A stretch of 64,000 bases of DNA from Oscillospiraceae bacterium (lineage in GTDB: Bacteria > Bacillota > Clostridia > Oscillospirales > Oscillospiraceae): contig CAJTGJ010000021.1 in the NCBI GenBank assembly GCA_910575695.1, positions 1 through 64,000 on the forward strand. Direction: 5' to 3'. Made by a program: the position numbers and the translations under genes. Shown piece by piece: positions 1 to 6,784 of the stretch. Within the stretch, counting starts at the first letter, position 1. Each line of letters opens with the position of its first letter. The notes below the pieces were generated by a model. That model saw only the letters and a program-made list of their open reading frames with translations, was not told the DNA's origin and searched no databases.

Positions 1-40
1 GGCCTTCTTCCTTGATTTTTGTTTCGCAACTTAATCATAG

Positions 41-436
41 TCGTTTCCCCTGTGCTGCCAAGGGCTTGTTCAGTTTTTACCACCCACTCATTCTACCGAT
101 GAGCCAGATTTTATAGAATCTCTTCAAGAAAAAACAGTTTCTGAGCTGATTGCCATGGCCCCGGAGATCACCGCCGCCCAGCAGCTCTATGAGGAGTTGC
201 TGGACGCCTGCGATGACGAGGATATGGAATTTCTGCTCCGATTTGACGATCCGCTGGAGGTTGTGCGCGGCTATTGGGAGTCCGAGATCACCGGCTACGA
301 CCACAGCGGGGAGATGGGCCATATGCTGTGGGAAATCCGTGACAGAGAACTGTACGAAAAAGAGCAGCTTGCCCAGACCCCGGAGGACGTGGGCGGCGCT
401 GTTCAGTCTGAAAATCTGACGGAAAGGAAAAATCCC
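41..436 (+). pseudogene. 5'-truncated remnant of an integrative-element gene
   Basis: An open frame runs from just after stop codons at 32-40 into the next gene without any good start or ribosome binding site before 155. The residues from about 86 on (acidic, coding-like, e.g. DDEDMEFLLRF) look like the C-terminal part of a protein whose N-terminus is missing. I do not recognise the family. Its company (an element-type hypothetical gene, a methyltransferase and a DUF3991 protein) suggests cargo of an integrative conjugative element. The frame has no stop before the start chosen for the next gene at 437, so the two could also be one N-terminally truncated protein. Confidence 0.45.
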
Positions 437-1033
437 ATGAGCGATGTGAAACAGATCAACGCAGATGACCTGCGGCATATGGAGGGGCAGGAGGGCCTCA
501 TCCTCCAGGGTTGCGGCGGCGATCCCCAGGAGTGGGTGGACGGCATCAACGGCTTGCTCACCGAAGCTGGCATCCTGCTGGACGGCAACCTGTTCAAGCT
601 GGAGGACGTGTCCCTGTTTCAGCACGGTGAATCGACCTGCCTGCTGTTCCCCTTCGAGGGTGTGAAGCTGGACGTGGGCAGACTGGCCGTATGGCGCATC
701 CAGACCCATGAGCAGTTCGGAGGCACGTGGCTGTCCGACTATGTTCCCAATCGGCTGGGCGGCTTTGTTCATGAGCCGCCCAGGCAGAAACCTACCATGA
801 GCCTGACTGGCATGGACGGCAACATCTTTGCGGTCATGGGCAAAGCCTCTTCGCTGCTGAAAGAGGCGGGCATGGGGGATCTGGTCAGCCACATGGTCCA
901 GCGCGTCACCACCTGCGGGGACTACAGCAAAGCCCTCAATATCATCAGCGAGTATGTGGAGACAGAGCTGTCTCCGCCTGCTATACCCCAAAAATCTAAC
1001 AAGAAGAAAGCGAGGAACACACATGAGCGATAA
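437..1033 (+). CDS. Conjugative-element hypothetical protein
   Basis: This 198-residue protein begins at an ATG with GGAAAGGA (421-428) as ribosome binding site. Its first half (LILQGCGGDPQEW, LADV-type GVKLDVGRLAVW) and its second half (MDGNIFAVMGKASSLL and IISEYVETELS) resemble short conserved hypothetical proteins that recur in Firmicute integrative conjugative elements; this is from memory of such elements and not from a search. No catalytic motif is visible. The tail is basic (SNKKKARNTHER) and its last codons overlap the start of the methyltransferase by 10 bases, which indicates translational coupling. The same frame extends upstream into a coding-like stretch, so a longer native protein cannot be excluded. 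Confidence 0.6.
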   Translation: MSDVKQINADDLRHMEGQEGLILQGCGGDPQEWVDGINGLLTEAGILLDGNLFKLEDVSLFQHGESTCLLFPFEGVKLDVGRLAVWRIQTHEQFGGTWLSDYVPNRLGGFVHEPPRQKPTMSLTGMDGNIFAVMGKASSLLKEAGMGDLVSHMVQRVTTCGDYSKALNIISEYVETELSPPAIPQKSNKKKARNTHER

Positions 1034-1697
1034 TAATTGGGCCCCCATTGCGAGTCCAGCGGAGCGAGTCGCAATGGGAAAGGAGGCGCAGCGGAGTGAG
1101 GGAGCTTTTCACCGCAAGGTGGAAACGACCGATACGAAGCTTGTGCCGACGTGGGAGATCATCCAAGGCGATGCCCTGAAGCTGCTGGGGGGCTTCTCCC
1201 CCGGCTCCTTCGACGCCGTCATCACCGATCCGCCCTACGCCTCCGGGGGCCGCACCCAGGCGGAGAAGAACAAGTCCACCGCCAAGAAGTATTCCAGCAT
1301 GGGGGACCACGCGCCCCCGCCCTTCGAGGGGGACGCCAAGGACCAGCGGTCCTGGACCCGCTGGGCGGCGGAGTGGCTGGCGGACGCCCGGAAGCTGTGC
1401 AGGCCCGGAGCGCCGGTGTGTATGTTCATTGACTGGCGGCAGCTCCCCGCCGCCTCGGACGCCCTCCAGTGGGCGGGCTGGATCTGGCGCGGCACCGCTG
1501 TCTGGGACAAGGGCAACTCCCGCCCCCAGAAGGGCCGCTTCCGCCAGCAGGCCGAGTACATCGTCTGGGGGTCCAACGGCGATATGCCCATCAACCGCTC
1601 CGTCCCCTGCCTGCCGGGGGTGTTCAAGTACGGCAAGGCGATGCTTTTGTCGCTGCCCAGTACATCCCGTTTGAAACTGACGCCGTCCTTGTCGTAG
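1024..1697 (+). pseudogene. C-terminally truncated DNA methyltransferase
   Basis: The protein carries the class I amino-methyltransferase catalytic motif DPPY (in DAVITDPPYASGG, about residues 69-81) and downstream segments PGAPVCMFIDWRQLP and WRGTAVWDKGNSRPQKGRF typical of the site-specific DNA methyltransferases (N6-adenine or N4-cytosine) found in Firmicute conjugative elements. The authentic sequence ends near position 1635 at about GVFKYG; the last ~20 codons to the stop are read from the opposite strand of the neighbouring gene. The region that should hold the C-terminal SAM-binding FxGxG motif is therefore missing, and the enzyme is probably inactive. It starts at an ATG overlapping the upstream gene. 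Confidence 0.75.
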
Positions 1698-2188
1698 GTG
1701 CCCCGCTTGCTGGCGAAGCGGGCTTCTCCGCTGTTGTCCCAGCCTACGAAGACGCAGTTGTGGTATTTTTCGTCCTCATAGACCAGACCGGCATTGAGAA
1801 AGGCGCGGATCACCTGGGGCGCGATACCGCGCTTGCGCAGATAGGCAAACACCCGGCGGTTGTCCTCGTTGGCCGGGGGCAGGGCAAATTCGGGCCGTTT
1901 TTCTTCCTCGGGGGGCGGTCTGGGACGGCTGTCCCTGGGGGAATCCCTCACCCGCCCGTTGAAGTCCAGCAGGTACTCCACCGCCTCCCGAAAACCTTTC
2001 CCCTCGAACTCCTGTAGGAAGGTGATAGCATCCCCGCCCGTGCCGTTCGAATAGCGCTTCCAGGTACGACGGTCTTTGATGCGGATGCTGTCCATCTCTC
2101 GGGTAGTGTAGTACCGGCCAATCCGCTTGAGCGAGTAGCCCAAGTGCTCCAGCAGATCGGGCAGGTCTGTGTTTTTGGCGATTTCCAT
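1636..2188 (-). pseudogene. Truncated DUF3991/CHC2-type primase-like protein
   Basis: Reading on the minus strand from an ATG at 2188, the protein has the hallmarks of element-borne DUF3991/TOPRIM proteins with an N-terminal zinc-finger-like primase fold: LGYSLKRIGRYYTTREMDS, GGDAITFLQEFEGKGFREAVEYLL and a second segment from about VFAYLRKRGIAPQVI to GSDKSIA. It breaks off near 1636, where it meets the tail of the methyltransferase; the frame then runs on as antisense of that gene to 1235. The TOPRIM domain expected downstream is lost. The frame is open upstream to 2245 and a perfect AAGGAGGTGA sits at about 2244-2253, so the native start may be a little upstream of 2188. Confidence 0.65.
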
Positions 2189-2270
2189 TTCCTCGTCTGT
2201 AAATTTCCAGAAATCTTCCTGGTCTGCTTTTCGTCTCGTGATTGGTCACCTCCTTCGGCTGAAACGCAAA

Positions 2271-2317
2271 ACAGCCCGGGAGGGCGTCCCACAATTGGGG
2301 GCGCTCTCCCGGGCTGT
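2271..2317 (-). terminator. Hairpin just upstream of the DUF3991 ribosome binding site
   Basis: ACAGCCCGGGAGGGCG (2271-2286) pairs with CGCTCTCCCGGGCTGT (2302-2317), one mismatch. On the minus strand it is followed by TTTTGCGTTT, so it reads as a terminator for a gene that is no longer present upstream, or as an attenuator of the DUF3991 gene whose ribosome binding site begins about 18 bases later. Confidence 0.6.
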
Positions 2318-2450
2318 TCAGTAGTTTTGCTTTCGTTGTTTTGACGGGCCGCTGAAGCCTTGCGGGGCTTGATTTTCTTCAGGCGATGGCTGGTAATTTC
2401 TTGTTATGTATACCCTATCTTGTGGAAAACGGGGAAAGTACCACTATGGC

Positions 2451-2479
2451 TTGATTGGCTGGGGCCTTGGTGGTATACT
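2451..2479 (+). promoter_or_regulatory. Sigma-A promoter of the zinc-ribbon gene
   Basis: TTGATT (2451-2456), 17-base spacer, TATACT (2474-2479). It lies 36 bases before the chosen start of the next gene. Confidence 0.6.
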
Positions 2480-2514
2480 GTCTAAAGCTGATGATTTTTA
2501 GGGGGATGGAGAAC

Positions 2515-2694
2515 ATGGTGTTTGTCTGCGATCACTGCCACTTTGAGATGGAGGCTGTGGCCAAGCCCTGCCAGTGCCCGGACTGCGGGAAGCTGAACCG
2601 CATCCGCACCGCTACGGCGGACGAGGGCCGGGCGTTCCAGGCCCGGAAGCTGGAGGATGTCTGGCGCGACGTGGCGCCTGTCCTGGCTGGCTGA
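2515..2694 (+). CDS. Small zinc-ribbon protein
   Basis: This 59-residue protein has two Cys pairs or Cys/His ligands suited to a zinc or iron knuckle: CDHCH near the N-terminus and CQCPDCG about 15 residues later, followed by a short charged helix. I take the ATG at 2515 because AGGGGG at 2500-2505 lies nine bases upstream; an ATG at 2506 is too close. A good promoter precedes it and a strong terminator follows, so it is a monocistronic gene. The family is common as short hypothetical proteins in integrative elements; a function cannot be assigned. Confidence 0.6.
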   Translation: MVFVCDHCHFEMEAVAKPCQCPDCGKLNRIRTATADEGRAFQARKLEDVWRDVAPVLAG

Positions 2695-2701
2695 GACAAC
2701 G

Positions 2702-2749
2702 AAAAAAGCCCCCGATGGTTCCATTTCTGGGTGACCATCGGGGGCGTTG
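2702..2749. terminator. Bidirectional terminator
   Basis: GCCCCCGATGGT (2708-2719) pairs exactly with ACCATCGGGGGC (2734-2745). An A-run precedes the stem, so it is best as a minus-strand terminator but also ends the zinc-ribbon transcript. Confidence 0.7.
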
Positions 2750-2895
2750 CGCTGTTGTGGAGCGGGGGGGCGTCACGCTGGGCCACAAGGGGGTCGACAC
2801 CGCGTTTCACCTCTCGGGTGGGGCACGGAATACTACCCGGCCCGTAGGTGGGCACAAACGGCTTCAAACGGGCGGACACTGGTTTTTACTAAAAT

Positions 2896-2930
2896 CGGCC
2901 AGGATCACTCCGAGGAATGGCCCTGGCCGG
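2896..2930 (-). terminator. Hairpin after the RHH-like gene
   Basis: CGGCCAGG and CCTGGCCG form a stem around a loop of about 18 bases; on the minus strand GATTTTAGT follows. It lies 36 bases past the stop of the minus-strand gene at 2966. The 2750-2895 interval shows no supported gene. Confidence 0.45.
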
Positions 2931-2965
2931 TTAAGATGCTGGTCGTTTTGATTGTCGTTAGTGCC

Positions 2966-3322
2966 CTATTTGTCCTTGGCGGCCTCCGCGTTCTGGGCCT
3001 CGTGCTCAGCCTCATCCAGCGCCTGCTCGATGAGCCCCAGCACGAACTCCCGCTGGGTGAGCTTGCGCCCAGTGCGGGTGGTCTCCCGCTCCAGATGGGC
3101 TTTGATGCGCTGGAAAAGGTTATTATCGATCTGGAAGGCCATGGTTCTGGTGTTGTTGTTCGGCATAGCTTCGATACCTCCATTTTCTTTCATTTTAAAG
3201 TATTCGGTGAGTAAATTTGTGATGTACTGGGCGGTGGTGAGCCCCGCTTGCCCCCGGGCTTCACAGATTTTTTGATGCAGGTCTAAGCTGATCTGAGCAC
3301 AGAGGTTCTTTGTCTCTGCCAT
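2966..3322 (-). CDS. Element-borne RHH-like accessory protein
   Basis: A 118-residue protein with two similar halves: residues about 1-45 (LCAQISLDLHQKICEARGQA) and 55-100 (MAFQIDNNLFQRIKAHLERE). Each starts with a beta-strand-like segment followed by helices, the pattern of ribbon-helix-helix DNA-binding or relaxosome accessory proteins. It ends in a long acidic helix. Start is the ATG at 3322 with AAAGGAG at 3333-3339. Similar small proteins occur beside mobilisation genes in Firmicute conjugative elements, but the relaxase itself is absent here. The DNA-binding role is an inference from shape, not from a diagnostic motif. Confidence 0.6.
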   Translation of the reverse strand: MAETKNLCAQISLDLHQKICEARGQAGLTTAQYITNLLTEYFKMKENGGIEAMPNNNTRTMAFQIDNNLFQRIKAHLERETTRTGRKLTQREFVLGLIEQALDEAEHEAQNAEAAKDK

Positions 3323-3460
3323 GGTGGTTGCTCTCCTTTCTTTTGTTTGTGAACCCAGTATAGACGAAAGCTGATGATAAAGCTATTACCACAACCACCA
3401 AGGAATGACGCACAGACCAAGCATAAGCACCAAACGGAACAGCTTGTCGGGAAAACGCAA

Positions 3461-3506
3461 AAACCGCCCACGGTCTGCCGGAGTTTCAGCAGACTGCAGG
3501 CGGTTT
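3461..3506. repeat. Long imperfect hairpin
   Basis: AAACCGCC and GTCTGC on the left pair with GCAGAC and GGCGGTTT on the right. No T-run follows, so a terminator is not certain; it could equally be part of an element end or a recombination site. Confidence 0.45.
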
Positions 3507-3678
3507 GAGTGTGGAGGAGTTCGAGCCCCTACCACAGTTTTTTCCTTATTTCAGACTCTCAAAAGCATGGTTTTTGCTCAAATTTGCATCTCCAAAACGT
3601 AATTTTGAAATCACGTATCCTGTTTTTGGAAATGCACTCATTTTCTTCTTGCTTTTTGGGAAAACGCGCGGTTAATAC

Positions 3679-3713
3679 GCAAAAAATCCGCACATAGGTG
3701 CGGATTTTTTGCG
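3679..3713. terminator. Terminator of the tRNA-Pro end of the cluster
   Basis: CGCAAAAAATCCGCAC and GTGCGGATTTTTTGCG form a perfect stem with a T6 run on both strands. It lies 28 bases past the 3' end of tRNA-Pro on the minus strand. Confidence 0.8.
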
Positions 3714-3740
3714 TGCATCTTTTTTGTCAACACATTTTGG

Positions 3741-3814
3741 TCGGAGTGGCGGGACTTGAACCCGCGGCCTCTTGGTCCCGAACCAAGCGCGATACCAAAC
3801 TTCGCCACACCCCG
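3741..3814 (-). tRNA. tRNA-Pro (anticodon CGG)
   Basis: The minus strand folds as a complete cloverleaf: acceptor CGGGGTG/CACTCCG (one G-U pair), anticodon stem CTTGG/CCAAG around a TTCGGGA loop and a T-arm with GGTTCAAGTCC. The anticodon read from the loop is CGG. The 3' CCA is not encoded. Confidence 0.9.
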
Positions 3815-3837
3815 AAAGCAGAGGGAAAAGAGAAAGA

Positions 3838-3853
3838 GCGGGCCGCAGCCCGC
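3838..3853 (-). terminator. Terminator after tRNA-Cys
   Basis: GCGGGC and GCCCGC form a compact stem with a four-base loop; the minus strand continues TCTTTCTCTTTT. It separates tRNA-Cys from tRNA-Pro. Confidence 0.5.
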
Positions 3854-3863
3854 CCTTTTCGAC

Positions 3864-3938
3864 TGGAGGCGCCACCCAGATTTGAACTGGGGCATCAGGA
3901 TTTTGCAGACCCTTGCCTTACCACTTGGCTATGGCGCC
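3864..3938 (-). tRNA. tRNA-Cys (anticodon GCA)
   Basis: Acceptor GGCGCC pairs with GGCGCC-containing 3' end; the anticodon loop is CTGCAAA, giving GCA. The T-arm has the unusual but accepted GTTCAAATC. The CCA end is encoded (3864-3866). Confidence 0.9.
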
Positions 3939-3955
3939 GAACAATATATTATATT

Positions 3956-3986
3956 CAAAAAGAAGTGCTTTAGCACTCCTTTTTTG
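3956..3986 (-). terminator. Terminator between tRNA-Gly and tRNA-Cys
   Basis: AGTGC-TTTA-GCACT with T-runs on both sides (TCTTTTTG on the minus strand). It ends the Val-Asp-Phe-Gly transcript. Confidence 0.65.
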
Positions 3987-3995
3987 AAATTTTTT

Positions 3996-4031
3996 TGGAG
4001 TGAGCAACAAGGCTCAAACTCGCTACCACCC
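3996..4031 (-). repeat. Duplicated 3' end of tRNA-Gly (old attachment-site scar)
   Basis: About 36 bases match the CCA-to-T-arm end of the intact tRNA-Gly at 4152-4187 with roughly six differences, in the same orientation. No matching 5' half exists, so it is not a tRNA gene. A 3'-end duplication is what integration of a mobile element into a tRNA leaves; the ~120 bases between the copies would then be what remains of it. Confidence 0.6.
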
Positions 4032-4151
4032 CCGCGAACCGCGTTCACAGGGATTCCACGCATTTGCTTGTACCCCGCGCTGACAGATAAAGGCAGCGAA
4101 ACGCAAAAACAGACATTGCGGTGTTGCTGCCGCGCTCCACAAAAGGGAAAA

Positions 4152-4227
4152 TGGAGCGAGTGACGAGGCTCGAACTCGCTACCTCCACCTTGGCAAGGTG
4201 GCGCTCTACCAGATGAGCTACACTCGC
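4152..4227 (-). tRNA. tRNA-Gly (anticodon GCC)
   Basis: Acceptor GCGAGTG/CACTCGC, anticodon stem CCACC/GGTGG around TTGCCAA (anticodon GCC), T-arm GAGTTCGAGCCTC and an encoded CCA. It is intact despite the neighbouring partial duplicate. Confidence 0.92.
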
Positions 4228-4230
4228 ATA

Positions 4231-4307
<77 letters not shown>

Positions 4308-4314
4308 TAAGATG

Positions 4315-4391
<77 letters not shown>

Positions 4392-4411
4392 ACATAACGC
4401 TTGCAAAAGCG

Positions 4412-4487
4412 TGGTGGGAACAACAGGGCTCGAACCTGTGACCCCTTGCTTGTAAGGCAAGTGCTCTCCCAGCTGAGCTATGCTCCC
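4412..4487 (-). tRNA. tRNA-Val (anticodon TAC)
   Basis: Acceptor GGGAGCA/TGTTCCC, anticodon stem CTTGC/GCAAG around CTTACAA (anticodon TAC), encoded CCA. It is the first gene of the minus-strand tRNA transcript. Confidence 0.92.
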
Positions 4488-4522
4488 CAATGGTTCCTTC
4501 CGTTTGTCAGACGGCGAAAGTC

Positions 4523-4551
4523 ATTATAGCAAAGGAACGGCGGTATGTCAA
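4523..4551 (-). promoter_or_regulatory. Consensus sigma-A promoter of the tRNA cluster
   Basis: On the minus strand TTGACA (4551-4546), a 17-base spacer and TATAAT (4528-4523): a perfect match to consensus, ending about 35 bases before tRNA-Val, as expected for a stable-RNA promoter. Confidence 0.9.
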
Positions 4552-4750
4552 TATGAAATTCCAAAATTTTTTCCACAAAATTTTTGCGGACGCGACGCCG
4601 CGCCTTGCGCACAGGATAAGCTGCGCTTCTTCGGGCCGCCGCGCGCCAGACACTGGAAAAACCGGTCCAGATATGATAGTATAGGAGCCGCAGGGCGGGG
4701 CTGTCCCGCCGCACCCATACCCTTTGACAAATTAAGGAGGCACATCTGCC

Positions 4751-6616
4751 ATGCAATACGCCAAAACGGAATTTGAAACCCGGCTGGCCCGGCACTATGA
4801 CGAGCTGAAATGGCTCTACTGCGAGCTGTACCACGATGATGAGGCGTTTGCCAGCTTCGTCCAGATGCTCCGGCGCAGCTGGCAGGCGCGGAAGAAGCCC
4901 CTCCGGGACCAGGATAAACGGCGGGAGGCCGACCCGGACTGGTACCGCCGCCGGGACCTGCTGGGCATGATGCTGTACGTGGACGCCTTCGCGGGCGATC
5001 TCAGCGGCGTCAGGAAAAAGCTGAACTATATCCAGGAGTGCGGGGTCAACTACCTCCACCTCATGCCCCTGCTGGACACACCCAGGGGCCGGAGCGACGG
5101 CGGCTACGCCGTCCGGGACTTCCGGGCCGTCCGGGCGGACCTGGGGACCATGGCGGACCTGGAGGACCTGGCCAACGCCTGCCGGAAGGCGGGAATCAGC
5201 CTGTGCCTGGACTTTGTGATGAACCACACCAGCGAGGACCACGAATGGGCCGGAAAGGCCCGGGCCGGGGAGCCGGGATACCGGGAGCGCTACTTTTTCT
5301 ATGACAGCTGGGACATCCCCCGGGAGTTTGAAAAGACCGTCCCCCAGGTATTCCCCACCACCGCCCCGGGCAGCTTCACCCAGCTGGAGGACGGCGAAAT
5401 TGTCATGACCAATTTCTACCCCTACCAGTGGGATCTGAACTACGCCAATCCCGTCGTATTCCGGGATATGACGGAAAACCTGCTGTTCCTGGCCAACCGG
5501 GGCATTGACGTCATCCGCCTGGACGCCATCCCCTACATCTGGAAGGAGCTGGGCACCGACTGCCGCAACCTGCCTCAGGTCCATACGCTGGCCCGGATGC
5601 TGCGCATGGCCTGTGAGATCGTCTGCCCCAGCGTCCTGCTGCTGGGGGAGGTGGTGATGGAGCCCGCCAAAGTCGCCCCCTACTTCGGCACGCCGGACAA
5701 GCCGGAGTGCCATATGCTCTACAACGTCACCACCATGTGTACCACCTGGCACACTCTGGCTACCGGGGACGCGTCCCTGCTGAAGCGGCAGATGGAGGCC
5801 GTGTGCGCCCTGCCCCGGGACTTCCTGTTCCTCAACTACCTGCGCTGCCACGACGATATCGGCTGGGGGCTGGACTACCCCTGGCTGAGGGAACACGACG
5901 GAGCCGATGAGGTGACCCACAAGCGCTACCTCAACGACTGGTTCACCGGGAAATTCCCCGGAAGCGGCAGCCGGGGCGAGCTGTACAACGACGATCCCCG
6001 GCTGGGGGACGCCCGGCTGTGCGGCACCACCGCCTCTCTGTGCGGCATGGAGGCCGCCGTGTGCGAAGGCGACCCCTTCAAGCTGGAGCGGGCCATCGCC
6101 TGTGACCTGACCCTCCACGCCTGGATGCTGTCCCAGAGCGGCATCCCGGTGGTGTACAGCGGGGACGAGGTGGGCCGGTTCAACGACTATACCTACCACG
6201 ACGACCCGGACAAGCGGGAGGACAGCCGGTACATCCACCGGGGGGCCTTCCAGTGGGAGGAGGCGGAGCGCCGGAACGACCCGGACACCCGCCAGGGCAG
6301 GCTGTTCCAGGGCCTGCGGCGGCTGGAGGCCCTTCGGGCGGGAGAGCCCTGCTTCGAGGCCAGGGCCAATGTGCAGGTGGAGGACAGCGGCGACTATCGG
6401 GTGCTGGCCCTGTGCCGCCGGATGGAGGGCCGGGAGCTGGTCTGCCTGTTCAATTTCAGCGGTGATTTTGTCCGTGCCCATATAAACCGGGACGGCCCTT
6501 ACACCGAGCTGATGTACGGCACAAAGCATGACGGCCTGCGGGACGTGGAGCTGTGGCCCAACGGCTTTGCCTGGCTTCTGCGGGAGCCGGACGGGCCGGA
6601 AACGGCTGCACATTGA
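4751..6616 (+). CDS. Amylosucrase-like GH13 glycoside hydrolase
   Basis: A 621-residue alpha-amylase-superfamily protein with the domain order and length of amylosucrases (GH13 subfamily 4; about 630 residues), which split sucrose and transfer glucose to a glucan or use related glucosides. An N-terminal helical domain (residues 1-70) precedes the barrel. Visible motifs: LCLDFVMNHTSEDHEW, the nucleophile Asp258 in DVIRLDAI, the acid/base Glu300 in LLLGEVV and the transition-state Asp near 368 in RCHDDIGW. There is no signal peptide, so it works in the cytoplasm. Start is the ATG at 4751 with AAGGAGG at 4734-4740. A weak promoter may include TATGAT at 4672. Sucrose phosphorylase or another GH13 glucosyltransferase is the alternative. 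Confidence 0.85.
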   Translation: MQYAKTEFETRLARHYDELKWLYCELYHDDEAFASFVQMLRRSWQARKKPLRDQDKRREADPDWYRRRDLLGMMLYVDAFAGDLSGVRKKLNYIQECGVNYLHLMPLLDTPRGRSDGGYAVRDFRAVRADLGTMADLEDLANACRKAGISLCLDFVMNHTSEDHEWAGKARAGEPGYRERYFFYDSWDIPREFEKTVPQVFPTTAPGSFTQLEDGEIVMTNFYPYQWDLNYANPVVFRDMTENLLFLANRGIDVIRLDAIPYIWKELGTDCRNLPQVHTLARMLRMACEIVCPSVLLLGEVVMEPAKVAPYFGTPDKPECHMLYNVTTMCTTWHTLATGDASLLKRQMEAVCALPRDFLFLNYLRCHDDIGWGLDYPWLREHDGADEVTHKRYLNDWFTGKFPGSGSRGELYNDDPRLGDARLCGTTASLCGMEAAVCEGDPFKLERAIACDLTLHAWMLSQSGIPVVYSGDEVGRFNDYTYHDDPDKREDSRYIHRGAFQWEEAERRNDPDTRQGRLFQGLRRLEALRAGEPCFEARANVQVEDSGDYRVLALCRRMEGRELVCLFNFSGDFVRAHINRDGPYTELMYGTKHDGLRDVELWPNGFAWLLREPDGPETAAH

Positions 6617-6711
6617 CAGACCGCGCTGAGACAGGAGGCGCAGGCCCAGAGCTGTCGTTCCGATGCGGCGGCTTCTCCGCGCAATGCCTCGAAAATCTGA
6701 TGAAAAGAGGC

Positions 6712-6739
6712 TTGACAAATCGTTCATTTGTACTATAAT
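6712..6739 (+). promoter_or_regulatory. Sigma-A promoter of the radical-SAM operon
   Basis: TTGACA (6712-6717), 16-base spacer, TATAAT (6734-6739); the start codon follows 45 bases later. Confidence 0.85.
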
Positions 6740-6784
6740 AAAGGATACAAATGTTTGATTCCCGCGTGGAAAGGAGGAGGCCCC

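Larger units (their letters stand above)
2189..2505. other. Intergenic stretch between element genes
   Basis: No gene is supported here. It contains the ribosome binding site of the minus-strand DUF3991 remnant (about 2247), a strong 16-bp-stem hairpin (2271-2317) and the promoter of the small zinc-ribbon gene (2451-2479). Confidence 0.6.
3323..3740. other. Gene-free junction between element remnant and tRNA cluster
   Basis: No coding sequence is supported. The stretch is AT-richer than its surroundings and holds two hairpins (3461-3506 and 3679-3713). It is probably the decayed border of the integrative element. Confidence 0.5.

Noticed and set aside
2747-3214. Plus-strand open frame of 155 codons
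   Set aside because: Its second half is antisense to the RHH-like gene and the start has no ribosome binding site; the hydrophobic segment is by chance.
3511-3535. tRNA T-arm-like sequence (GAGTTCGAGCCCC)
   Set aside because: The stem does not pair properly and no acceptor or anticodon arm is present; not enough for an attachment site call.
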